Assembly (NCBI GenBank): GCA_014898425.1
Contig: RCSZ01000023.1
Coordinates: 124,001-188,000, forward strand
Reading direction: 5' to 3'
Source of the DNA: Botryotinia globosa
Lineage: Eukaryota > Ascomycota > Leotiomycetes > Helotiales > Sclerotiniaceae
DNA: 64,000 nucleotides
The position numbers and the translations under genes were made by a program. The notes under the pieces are model-generated. The model saw only the letters and a list, made by a program, of their open reading frames with translations. It made no database searches and was not told the origin of the DNA. Numbering within the stretch: the stretch's first letter is position 1; each line of letters starts with the position of its first letter. Shown here one piece after another: positions 1 through 11,216 of the stretch.

Positions 1-1012
1 TATATTTTTTTCTATATTTTTTAGATTTTATAGATTTTATAAAAATAGAATATGAATTTATCATTTTATATTTTAATGTTTATTAGTTATTCTTAATAAA
101 ATTAAGATTTGAAAAATAAGAAAACCAATCAATGATTTAGATTTTATTTTCAATAAATTAGTTCTATATAATGTAAATAGTATATATAAGTATATTACTT
201 TATATAAAAATGAAAGGATTGTAATACTTCTCAAGAAATATATTTTCTAAAATCTGAATATAAGATTTTATGAAGTATTTATACTTTTTAGATTTCTAAT
301 TCCTTTTTATTATATATAATAAGGTTTTTTTTTTTTTTAGAAAGCTATTTATATTATTATTTTAATATTTTATTTAAGTTTATAGATAGTAATTAAAATA
401 GGATTTCACTTTTGAATAGAAATTTCGAATATTTATACCAATTTTTTTTTGTATTTGTATTTAACAGAACATTTGTTATTCTATATATAAAGTTTTTATT
501 TTTTAATATTTTAAATATATTTAGTATTTATATTAATCTAATTTTAGTCTAATATACTTCTCTTTGAATTTAGAATACTTTTTTATATACCAATAAATAA
601 TCCTATGGAGTTTATATAAGTCCTTAATATAAATATTATTTATTTTTGAATTTGTTTTTTGTTGATATATTTCAAACTTTGTTTTGAAATATAATTATAT
701 ATACTTTAATATAGATTGATAATTCTAAATCGAATATAAAATCTTTTTATATTTATTAAACTTAAAAATTCCTTTTAAATTTAATTCAATACCCTCAATA
801 ATTAATCTCACTACTTTATAAAAAGTTTTAAATTCGATTTCAATTTTATATAATAAAAGTTCTATTTATTGAGTTTCAATAATAAGCTTTCACTTATATA
901 AAATAAACTTTCTTTTTTAATTAATTTGTAATAAATTTGAATCTATTTGGAATTATAGTTATTGAATTAAAAAATATTTAAAAGTTAATGTTAAGGAATA
1001 AAATGTGTGAAA
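1..1012. other. AT-rich sequence without a recognisable gene
   Basis: Very AT-rich DNA with poly-T runs, for example near 327-339. No open frame of note, no repeat boundary and no domain similarity was seen on either strand. It is probably RIP-eroded repeat sequence. Confidence 0.6.
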
Positions 1013-1049
1013 TAATAGTCGGCTCTCGTTAGTAGCCGACTAGTTCCTA

Positions 1050-1416
1050 CAGAAGAACTTGGTTATACCGGACTGAGATTTTCGACCAATCAAATCCGGT
1101 ATATCCAAGATTCCGGTATAAAAAATGGTGGCCCAAGCTTTCTAACCAAAATTTATATCCGATTTCTGTTCCAAACCCCGATATTTTCGGAAAAATCATG
1201 TGATTAAAGCGAATCATGTTTATTAATCAAAAAAGAAAGCTTATTCAGCTAGATTTACTATCAAAATTTATACCGGATTCACGAAAAAAGTGTCCGGTAT
1301 ACCGGTATATCCAAAAAAATCCGGTATTACCATATAAAAAGTGTTTAAATAAGGAAATTATTCCGGTATATCCAAGATTCCGATATATCCCAGTCCGGTA
1401 TAGCCAAGTTTTTCTG
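1050..1416. mobile_element. Nested MITE B (CAGAA ends, TA target)
   Basis: A 367-bp element sits between TA dinucleotides at 1048-1049 and 1417-1418. Its terminal inverted repeats, about 30 bp (1050-1079 and 1387-1416), match at 27 positions, and the mismatches are transitions. ATACCGG/CCGGTAT motifs recur through both halves, so the whole element is a loose palindrome. A 67-codon open frame inside (1216-1419) simply reads these motifs and resembles no transposase. It lies exactly at the central TA of the outer palindrome. Confidence 0.8.
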
Positions 1417-1418
1417 TA

Positions 1419-1702
1419 GTCGGGGAAAGCGATTGTCCCGTTGAGATTTTAGGTGCAAAATATACTAAAATCATTAAATTTTATTGAAAATCCAATTCAT
1501 TTTTAGTACACAACCTTTAGCTTTTGAATAATTTCAAAAAAATTATAAAGCTATATTTAATAAAACTATAGCTATTCAATGATATTAAAATCTTTTGAAT
1601 TCCTTCAAAATTAATGATATTATTTATAAAATTCATATATTTTTCACTGAAAATCACAAAATCTACTATCAAAATGTCAACGGGATAATCGCTTTCCCCG
1701 AC
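1419..1702. mobile_element. Nested MITE C (GTCGGGG ends, TA target)
   Basis: A 284-bp element between TA at 1417-1418 and TA at 1703-1704. Terminal inverted repeats 1419-1444 and 1677-1702 match at 25 of 26 positions. The interior is AT-rich and non-coding. It shares one TA with element B, so it inserted beside B at the duplicated TA, or the reverse. Confidence 0.8.
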
Positions 1703-2071
1703 TAGGAACTAGTCGGCTACTAACGAGAGCCGACTATTACGTTTTATATATATTTCGACTCTTTCTAATTGTGAGTCACTGTATACAATATTAAAATGTT
1801 TTATATTAATTTTATAATCTGTTATTGTAATTTGTATTTCCTCGATATCTTTAATTTTTGGAAATTTTAAATTTAAATTAATCGTTATTTTAAATATAAT
1901 TTCTTTTTAAATATAATTTAGTTTCATTGATATGCTAATTACTTTATTCGATATTTAGATCATATAAGTTGATAATTCTTAATATCAAATTTTTCAATAA
2001 TATTTTTGACAAATTAATAATGATTTTTTTTATATATAAATCATAATATAAATATATAATCTTAAATCATT

Positions 2072-2703
2072 TGTTAGAGTAGATAGTAGGTATCGTAGGT
2101 CATAGGCTAATAGTATAGTATGGAAGCTGGCTCAGGTTAACAACTAAAATGGATTATATAAACAATGTAATATATAATATTAAAGAATCTGTATTGAATA
2201 ATAGTCTCTCTTATTCTATATTCAAAGGAAAAAAAGGCTTCTTTTTATACTTTTTCCTTCTAATTCAGTATTTCCGCTTTTATAAATCTCTTATAAATCT
2301 TTTCCTAATTCGTTTATTTTTTTGAAATAATAAAGCTCTTTTTTATATTCTTTATTTTATATCTGTTTTCAAATTTATGATCATTTTTGGTTTAATAATT
2401 GTTTTCAGATTAATGATTGTTTTTGTAAGCTTTATAAGCGATGATTATATAATCTGATTATATAATATATTAATATTAGATTGAATGTTTTATTAAAAAG
2501 GTGTATATATTATATCATTTTAATTAAAACAATAGTGGGAATGAATGAATTAGGTGTAATATAGTATAAAGACTTTTTATTAACCCTTTTAAACTATGAA
2601 AATTATATAATTTATATATGTATAGATCTCTTTTAGTATGGGGTAGGCCTGAAGGCTTATTATTATGTGCTCTATTGGGCCTTACAACCTTGTGATTGTG
2701 ACA
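2072..2703. mobile_element. Solo LTR with 5-bp target duplication
   Basis: The 632-bp unit begins TGTTAGAGTAG and ends TTGTGATTGTGACA, and is bordered by the direct repeat TCATT (2067-2071 and 2704-2708). Both termini resemble those of the LTRs of the Gypsy element at 22402-30205. No internal region follows, so this is what remains after recombination between two LTRs. The middle is longer than the 273-bp Gypsy LTR and shares a stretch around 2545-2575 with the LTR fragment near 11.2 kb, so it is a related subfamily rather than the same one. Confidence 0.8.
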
Positions 2704-2804
2704 TCATTAGTATTTAAAATATCTTAAAATTTGAGATGATAAAATTCTTCTTTTATTAATATAAAAAATTATTATTAGAAAATAATTCTAATTAATAATC
2801 TTTC

Positions 2805-3465
2805 TGTCGTTGGTCATTTGCTTAGCGTGGGATAAGCTAAGCCGAATTGGGAATAGTATTAAAATAATATTATATTGGAAGCTTAGGCTAGTAGAATAGA
2901 TAGAATTTATTATTGAATTGTATTGTATTATATTATATATTTATGTGTATATATAAAAGTGGGTATTAGAAAAAGATTTGAATATAGGGATCCAAACCAT
3001 TTATTTATGCTTTTTTCAATTCCTTGTATGTAGGTGGTACAAGCTTATAATATATATGTGGTGTATTTAAAATTTCTGATTTTATAATTAATTTTATCAA
3101 TTTTCTTTATTGATTTGTAATCAATTTTTATAATAAAGAAAAAGGAAAAATAATATTGCATAAGATTACATTTATCATTCCACATTCGGATTAGTTTTTA
3201 TATTATATTTCAAATTTTTCAAAATAATGAATTATTATTTTGAATAAAGAACTAATAAAGGATTTCCTTTTTAATAAAGAATTCTTTATTTTATTTTTAT
3301 AATAATATTCTTTCTTATATAAAAAGAATAAAGAATATAAGAAATTTTTCTTATTTTCTTGAATTTTTGTTATTTTATTATAATAATAGAATTTATTATT
3401 ATAATCAGTTCCCTTAATATTATAATAATATTAAGTGATTTAATTAATATTTATTAAAAACAACA
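2805..3465 (-). repeat. 3' LTR of the first copia element
   Basis: 661 bp, direct repeat of 10204-10865, with TG...CA ends. It keeps more G and C than its partner (for example GCTTAGCGTGGG near 2819-2830, where the partner is AT-only), so RIP hit the two LTRs unequally. A trinucleotide ATA run lies just inside the element at about 3498-3525. Confidence 0.9.
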
Positions 3466-3839
3466 TTCGCTTTTAATAAATATATAGTTTAAATCTTTAT
3501 AATAATAATAATAATAATAATAATAGTTTTTATTATTTATTATTTATTATTAATTATTTTTGAATTGATTCAATTTATTTTAATAATTTAATTTTTGCTA
3601 ATGGCTTAGTTAGGCTATTGGCTAATTGTTCGTTTGTAGGGATTCAAATTAAGTTGATTAATTCTTTATTTATTAATTCTTTTATTAAATAATATTTTGT
3701 AGTAATATGTTTGCTTTTTTTATGAAAAACAGGGTTTTCTGAAATATATATTGTTGTTTTATTATTTGTATATAAAGCGAATTTATTCTGTTTATATTTA
3801 TTTAATTTTTTTTATTTTTTTTGAATATAAATTGTTTTT

Positions 3840-6800
3840 TTATAGCTAAATTAATAGCTATTAATTTAGTTTCAGTTGTATTTTGGGCTATTACAAATTA
3901 AAGTTTAATTTTTCAATTAATAGGTTTATTAGTATATATAAATATATAATTATTAATTGATTTAGTCAAACTAATATCCTCTGCAAAATCTGTATCTGAA
4001 TATCCTTTAATATAATTATTAATATTATAATCTTTAATATTAATATTATCATTAATATTCTTTATATATCAAATTCCTAAATTTTTTAATCTTTTTAAAT
4101 ATTCAAAAATTCATTTAGCTTTTATTATATAATCTGAATTGAGATTTGAAACGAATCTAATTAATTTTAATATAGAAAAATATATATTCTATTTAATTTC
4201 TAGAATTATATATAAAGCTTTTCTTATTAATTTTTGAATGTATTTTATATCAAAAATATTAGCTATTTTAAGGCTCTTTTTGAATATATTTTTAGAATTT
4301 ATTGAAATAGAAATAAAATTACAATTTTTCATTTTTAAATCAATTAGATATTTATTAATATAATCTTTTTGAATTAATTCAAAAGAGTTATTATTAATTT
4401 TGATTTCAATATTTAAATAATCTTTTATAAAATCTAAATCCTTCAAATCAAGATATTTTTTAATATTTTAAATAAAATCTTTAATTAGATTTTTGTTAGA
4501 TACTATTATTGTAATATTATTTATATATATATTTAATATTAATTCTAATATTTTATTAATAAAAATATATTCGTTTGATGTTAACGAATTAAAATTTAAT
4601 TTATATAATATATTTTTTAATATATTATATTAGATTCTAATAGATTGTTTTAATTTATATAATACTTTGTTTAATTTTAATATATTATTTTTATTATAAT
4701 TTATAATTTTAGAGGATTTAATATATAAATTTGTATTAATATTATTTTGTATAAAGGCTAATATTATATCAACTTTATATATAAATTAGGATTTTGATAT
4801 TATTAATATAAATATTAATTTCTAAATTATTTGCTTTATTATATTAACAAATGTATTTAAATAATCTATTCTATATAACTTTTCAAATTCTTTAATAATA
4901 AATCTAGCTTTAAATTCAATAAAATCATTAGATAAATATTTAATTTTATAAATCTATTTAATTTTTAAGGGTTTAATAATATTATTCTTTTTGATATTTT
5001 TATTAATAATATTATTATTTTTATTTTTAATAATATTAATATTGTTATTATTAATATCGATAATATTTTATGTATTATTATTTTCTAAGGTTTAAATCTT
5101 ATAATTTATAACTTTTATTCAATTTTCTTTTTGATTTGAATTTATAATTTTGATATAGATTTCAAAGCTTTTTAGATTAGTTTTATTATCAATTTTAATA
5201 ATAATTTTCTAACTTTCGTTTGTTTTAATATTAAATCCTAATAATAATAATTGATTTTTATTAATATTATTTATTTTTAATTTAATATTATTATTTAGAT
5301 ATTTGATATATATTAAATAAACTAAATTATAATAATTTAATTGAGATTCTATATTTCTTATTCTTTTTGATTGTTTTAATAAGATTAGCAAATTTGAATT
5401 ATAAAGGATTTCGATTATAGAATGCTTATTATTTGTATTTAGTTTTTGATTTATATTATTATTTTCATTATTTTCATTATTTATATTATAATTTTTATAA
5501 TAAATATTATTTTCATTATTTATATTATAATATTTATAATAAATATCATTATTTTTATTATTTTTATGATTTTTATAATAACTATTATCTTCTTGAATTT
5601 CTTTTTCAAAAGAAATAAAATTATTATTAAATAGATTTTTTAATTTTATTTGTTTTAAATCAATAATATCTTTATTGATATTATTATTATTATTATTATT
5701 ATTCTAATAATATTGAATATTTTTATAAATAATAAAATCTTTTGAGCTAATAATTCAATTTATATTAGGGATATAAAATATTAAATTATAAAATGATATA
5801 TATAATAATAATATTCCTTTTTATATTTTAAAATCCAGTTTATTATCTTTTTACTCCTTATATTTATATATAAAAATAAAAGAATCTAAGGTTTCTATAT
5901 TATTTAATTCAGGATTTTTTTTATATAGTTTTTTATAAAAAGAAGTTTTAATAATTTGATTATATATTCTATTTTTAATATATATTATATCTTGAATTAA
6001 ATAAAGCTATAATTTTATAAATATTAATAATTCTTTAATTATTATTAATAATCTTTCTACTAAATATAAATTTAATCTTTTTATTATTCTATTTTGTAAA
6101 TGAATATATAGATTTATATATTCCATCAAAATTCCTTTTGATTTTATAAAAAGCTTTTATTTATTTGATTTAAATTCAAAAATATTATCAATTTTAATAA
6201 CTTTTATTTTGATATTAAATTGATTTAATATTATATTATAGAATTCTTTTAAAATTTCAAAGATATTAAATTTATTTTTAATTGAATATACCTATACAGA
6301 TCTAATAATTTAATCAATAAAAATAATTATATATTTTTCTTTTTTAAATCTACTTTTTATAAGTTTTAAAATATCAATATTTATTTTATTAAAAAGGTTT
6401 AAATTTATTTTTGATAAATTTTTATTAATATTTTGATGTATTTTCCCAAAAGAATAGCTTTTGCATATTTTTAAATCTAATTTTAATTCTTTTTTATTAA
6501 ATTTAATAGTTTTAATAATATATTCTTTATTTATATATCTAAGGTGTTTATATTATAAATCTAAAATATTAAGATTATTATTATTTTTTCTAGTATTTAA
6601 TTCATTAGATTCTTCTTTATTATTCGAATTTGTATTCAAATTAATATTTGAATTTTTTTCAGAATTTTCTTTTTGATTTATTTTATAGATATTATATTTA
6701 TTCTTATTATTAATAATATTAATAATTTTTTCAGAATTATATTTTATTAATAAATAATGATTTATATTATAATTTAAATAAAAAGCATTTTTAATTTATT

Positions 6801-8440
6801 TTGTTATAGCTTTTATATTTAATATTTTATAATTGAAATGAAATTTATTTTTAGAAAGCTTTATATAATTAATTCAGTCTTTTTTTGTAGCTAATTTAGT
6901 ATTTATTAAAATCGACTTTAAATTAGAAATAAATTTCATATTTTTTATTAATAATGATTTATTATTAATAATTAATAGAATATCTTTATATCTATAAATT
7001 GAAACGGTTTCATTATTAATTATAATAACGAATTTAAATGAATTATATATTTTATAATTTATTAATCAATTTTTATTAAGGCTATAATACTCTATTACTT
7101 CTGAATCTAAAATAATATTATTATTTTTAATATTATCTTATTGATAATCTTTAATATTAATATTTTTATTAATATTTTTATTAATATTTTTATTAATATT
7201 TTTATTAATATTTTTATTAATATTAATATTTTTATTAATATTTTTCTTAAATCTATTAATATTTTTATTAATATTTTTATTAATATTAATATTTTTATTA
7301 ATACTTTTATTAATTTTATTATTAATTTTATTAATATTATATTTTTTATTATTATTTAATAATAATGTTATAATAATTGATTTATTTTCAAAGAAGCTAA
7401 CAATGTTTAATATGTTACAATTTGATGAATTATTATTATTATTATAATTTATATTATAATTTTCATTTAATTTATTGAATTTCAAAACAGATTTCTTAGG
7501 ATTTTGATTATTATAATCCTTTTTATTATTATTTTTATTATTTTTTATCTTTTTATTGAATAGCTTTTTGAATTTATTCTTTTTAATCAATTTTTTATTA
7601 ATAATTTTATTAATTTTATATTGATTGCTTTTATTATTATTCTTAAAATAATTTTTATTGAATAATTCAGAATGTTTTTTAAAGCATTTGTTTTCTAAAT
7701 AACTTTTTTTATTATAAAAAGTATAATTAGAAATTATATTTAAAAAATTTATAATTTTATTTATATTATTAATTTTTGAAAAGTTTTTTATTCTAGTTTT
7801 TTCAAAACTTAATTCAAAATATAGTTTATTTAAATTAATTTTAGGGGTTTTTTTAAAAAATTCTTTTGATAATTCTTCAATTTTTTTTGATTTAAAAGAA
7901 TCGAAATAATTATTTAAACTTTTAAATATAATCCAAATTAATAATTAATTTTGAAAATCAATTTTAATTAATTTTAAATAACAATTTATAGATTCAATAT
8001 AACTGGTATATTCGTTAATATTATTAAAATCATTATAATTTGAATTAATGATTTTATCAAAATATCAATTTATTAAATCTAAAGAAATCTTTTCAAATAT
8101 ATTATTAATTATATTCTAAAGTTGTATAGTAGATTTAATATTTTTAAATCTTTTATTTAAATCAATATTTATGATTAATCTAATAATTATTAATATTTTA
8201 TTGTAATGTTAATTATATTTTTTTCAATTTATTATTATATTTTATTTGAATTTCTATAGATTTAAAATCTGTAGAATTCCTTTTTAAATATATTGATATT
8301 TAAGATTTTCTTTTAAAATTATTAATAATATATGGTATATAATTATTAACTTTTAAATATAAATTAGTTTTTTGAATCTATTTTATATAATTAAAATATC
8401 CTATTAATGATTCATTATTAAAATGTATTTCTGTATTCAT
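3840..8440 (-). pseudogene. gag-pol remnant of the first copia element
   Basis: Reading through RIP stops on the minus strand, gag starts at the ATG at 8440-8438 (MNTEIHFNNESLIGYF). An Asn-rich, Lys-rich part spans 7590-7138. The integrase zinc-finger end and core lie at about 6480-5900 (CKSYSFGKIHQN, later IIIFID). The reverse transcriptase YVDD box survives as YINN at about 4545-4515 because of G-to-A changes. A 258-bp open piece at 4446-4189 begins MKDLDFIKDYLNIEI, matching the copia MKDLGELKYFLGIEI block. RNase H lies at about 4012-3845 (GYSDTDFAEDIS and AQNTTETKLIAI). The order and spacing are those of Ty1/copia. It cannot encode an active polyprotein. Confidence 0.9.
7141..7320 (-). repeat. 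12-bp tandem repeat encoding KNIN units
   Basis: The plus strand repeats ATTAATATTTTT with a few breaks. On the minus strand this reads as KNIN repeats near the end of gag. It may have expanded within the element or been shaped by AT drift. Confidence 0.7.
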
Positions 8441-9588
8441 TTTTAATATATATCTTTATAATAAAACTATTTATCTAAGAATGTATTTAAAAATATAAAT
8501 AAATTAATAATATAATATACTTATATTCTATTTATTAATTTATTTGGTAAGATAATTTTAAAACAAATTTCTAAAATGTTTTTAAATAGTGTATTTTTAG
8601 AACTAATATTATAAATATTAAATTTTTTTATTATTATAAATAATTTAATTTTAATACTTTTTATATTAGATTCTTCCTAGTGATTTTGATTTTTATTGAA
8701 AATTCGAATTTTATTTCCCCAATGATTTTATTAGTTTTTAATAATCTTATTAGTTTCTAGTGATTTTGATTTTTTATTGATATTTCGAATTTTATCTTTT
8801 TGGTGATATTATATTTCATTCGATTTATTCGAATTATATTATTTTTAAATTAGATTTTGATATATTTTTGTATTTTTTAGAATAAAATATATTATATCTT
8901 ATTTTTATTAATTTTTTATTGATTTAAAACTTTTTATTTTATTAATAAAAATGCTTTTTTAAAAGTATTTTTATAATATCATTAGTAAACTAGTTTTAGA
9001 TTTTTAGTTTTCAAAGTTTTTATATAAAGTTTTATTACTTTTTATAATCGATATATAATACTTTTGATATTTTCAGTTGATAATATAACTATTTGCTCTC
9101 ATCGAATAATTGAATTGTTTTCTAATTTTAAATAAATTTTTTCAATATATACTTTTTAATTTCTATATTCTATTAATTGTTGAAAAAAGGAATCCAAATT
9201 TTTGAATTATTTTTTTCAAATATATTTTGATCGAAATTTAATTTGAGATATATATTTAGAATATTTTGAAGTTTAAAATAATGAATTTCATATTCTGTTT
9301 CAAAATAAAATTGAAATTCTATAAGAATTTTATAGTTTTTTGATTTATTTAAAAAGATTTCTGAAGATATTTTGTATATAATAATTATATTATAGATTTT
9401 TATAGATATATAATATTTTAGAATATTTAAAAATTGATTTTCTTTTATTAATCTTTCATATATTCAACAAAATATATTGAAGAATTGAATTTTGAGGTTT
9501 TATAAAGTTCTAATTCGATTTTTATTTAGTTTTGAAAATTTTGATTACATTTTTCTTGTTTTTCTAATTCTTCAAAACAAAAATTATA

Positions 9589-9957
9589 TTAGAATATATA
9601 TATTTCTTTTACTTTAATAAGAATTTGAAAGGAATTAAACAAATTGAATGAATTAAACAAATTAAACAATTCAAGAGTATTTCTTTTGTAATTTATATAT
9701 ATATCAAATCTGTAAAATAAATAATAATAAAAATCAAAATCTGTTTCTTTTTCGAAATCTTCGGCTAATAACTTATAAAATCGATAAATGATTTCTTTTT
9801 TATAGTATTTATAAATAAAATAGATAGGATTTTTATAGTTTTTTTTTATTTCTTCATCAATTTCGAAGATTATTTGAAAAGCATTAAAGATTTTATTATT
9901 TAGAATAAAATTCTGAAATTCCTTTATATTATTTTCGAATGTAAAATTTTCAAACAT
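9589..9957 (-). pseudogene. Extra ORF between 5' LTR and gag, unknown
   Basis: A 122-codon open frame starts MFENFTFENNIKEFQNFILN, about 250 bp downstream of the 5' LTR and 1.1 kb upstream of gag. It is rich in Phe, Tyr, Ile, Asn and acidic residues. After its TAA another minus frame continues as plausible protein (around FEELEKQEKCNQ), so the original ORF may have been longer. Copia elements usually have gag as the first ORF, so its presence here is unusual. I do not recognise the family. AT bias inflates open frames in such DNA, but 122 codons without a stop in RIP-treated sequence is notable. Confidence 0.45.
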
Positions 9958-10191
9958 TATAATATTCTTTATATAAATAAAGATATTAAATAAAAAAATA
10001 AAAAGAATTGATTTTGAATAATAAACTTGAACAGAATAACTGTTTTTTGAAATATTTTTGAATTTTTAAATGTTTTATATTGAAAAATATAATTTTTTAA
10101 TTTAAAATAAATAATTTAATCTTGAATTTTATTTAAGATTTGAATTGTAATTGAATAAATAATAATAAATTATATAATTCTTAACTATATT

Positions 10192-10203
10192 GAGCTTATA
10201 ATC
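10192..10203 (-). promoter_or_regulatory. Candidate primer-binding site (half tRNA-iMet)
   Basis: Read on the minus strand, the 12 bases directly after the 5' LTR are GATTATAAGCTC. This differs from GGTTATGAGCCC, the reverse complement of the initiator-tRNA anticodon region, only by three transitions that RIP could cause. Several copia elements prime from a half tRNA-iMet. The position is exactly right; the identity is inference. Confidence 0.55.
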
Positions 10204-10865
10204 TATCGTTAGTTATTTGTTTAGTATAGAATAAGCTAAGTCGAATTAAAAATAATATTAAAATAATATTATATTGAAAGTTTAAATTAATAAAATAAAT
10301 AGAATTTATTATTGAATTATATTATATTATATTATATATTCATATATATATATAAAAATAGATACTAGAAAAAGATCTGAATACAAAAATCCAAGTCATT
10401 TATTTATACTTTTTCCTACCTCCTATATATAAATAGTATAAACCTATAATACATACATAACATACTTGAAATTTCTGATTTTGTAATCAATTTTATCAAT
10501 TTTCTTTATTAATTTGTAATCAATTTTTATAATAAAGAAAAAGGAAAAATAATATTGCATAAGATTGCATCTGTTATTCTGTATTTGGATTAGTTTTTAC
10601 GTCATATTTCAAATTTTTCAAAATAATGAATTATTATTTTGAATAAAGAACTAATAAAGGATTTCCTTTTTAATAAAGAATTCTTTATTTTATTTTTATA
10701 ATAATATTCTTTCTTATATAAAGAGAATAAAGAATATAAGAAATTTCTCTTATTTTATTAAATTTTTATTATTTTATTATAATAATAGAATTTTATTATT
10801 ATAATTAGTTCCCTTAATATTATAATAATATTAAGTGATTTAATTAATATTTATTAAAAACAACA
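10204..10865 (-). repeat. 5' LTR of the first copia element
   Basis: 662 bp, direct repeat of 2805-3465. On the plus strand it begins TATCG, where the partner has TGTCG (RIP of the terminal TG), and ends CAACA. It is followed directly by the target duplication CTTTC. Confidence 0.9.
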
Positions 10866-11019
10866 CTTTCTATTATTATTCTCAAATGATCATCTAAATA
10901 TAATAAATTTAATATAATTTAAGGATTATAAATTTAAAGCGTTCTATTTAATTAATATATAATACTCTATTAAATTATTAATTTATACATTTTGATAATA
11001 TATAAGAAAATTAGTTTGT

Positions 11020-11216
11020 TAATAACTTTAGAATTTAATAAAAAGACTAATTGGCTCTACTCCCACGATTTATCTCCTTAATAATCTTACTATTCATAAG
11101 AACCGAAAGCTATATATACACGAAAAAGTTGATTTGCTTAGCCCGAAACACAATGTTATACAAGTCTTTATACTACATTACACCTAGTTGATTCATTGCT
11201 ATTATCTACTCTAACA
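11020..11216 (-). repeat. LTR fragment of the TGTTAGAG family
   Basis: On the minus strand from 11216 the sequence begins TGTTAGAGTAGATAATAGC, nearly the start of the Gypsy LTR at 22402, and shares the stretch TAGGTGTAATGTAGTATAAA with the solo LTR near 2550. No matching other end or target duplication was found, so it is truncated. The left limit is approximate. Confidence 0.6.

Larger units (their letters stand above)
1013..1739. mobile_element. TA-flanked palindrome split by two later TA insertions
   Basis: Two 33-bp arms, 1015-1047 and 1705-1737, are exact reverse complements, and each is bordered by TA on both sides (TA at 1013, 1048, 1703 and 1738). If the two inner elements are removed, the arms meet at a single TA (CCTAGG centre), giving a 68-bp perfect palindrome. 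Each arm has its own hairpin (AGTCGGCT against AGCCGACT). TA target choice is typical of the Tc1/mariner superfamily. No transposase is present, so this would be a non-autonomous element. The arms are GC-balanced and show no RIP, unlike the surroundings. Confidence 0.85.
2805..10865 (-). mobile_element. Full-length Ty1/copia retrotransposon, RIP-degraded
   Basis: An 8061-bp element with direct LTRs at 2805-3465 and 10204-10865 and an exact 5-bp target duplication CTTTC (2800-2804 and 10866-10870). The coding order on the minus strand is gag, integrase, reverse transcriptase, RNase H, which is the copia order. A primer-binding-like site abuts the 5' LTR. The distance between 5' LTR and gag start (about 1.76 kb) is unusually long and holds an extra ORF. 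The LTRs differ mainly by C/T and G/A transitions. The 10.2-kb copy is more heavily mutated than the 2.8-kb copy. Confidence 0.93.

Noticed and set aside
1216..1419. 67-codon ORF in MITE B
   Set aside because: It translates repeated CCGGTATA motifs and has no transposase features.
5433..5634. Tyr/Phe/Ile-rich overlapping plus ORFs
   Set aside because: They read TTATATTAT-type simple sequence opposite copia pol on the minus strand.
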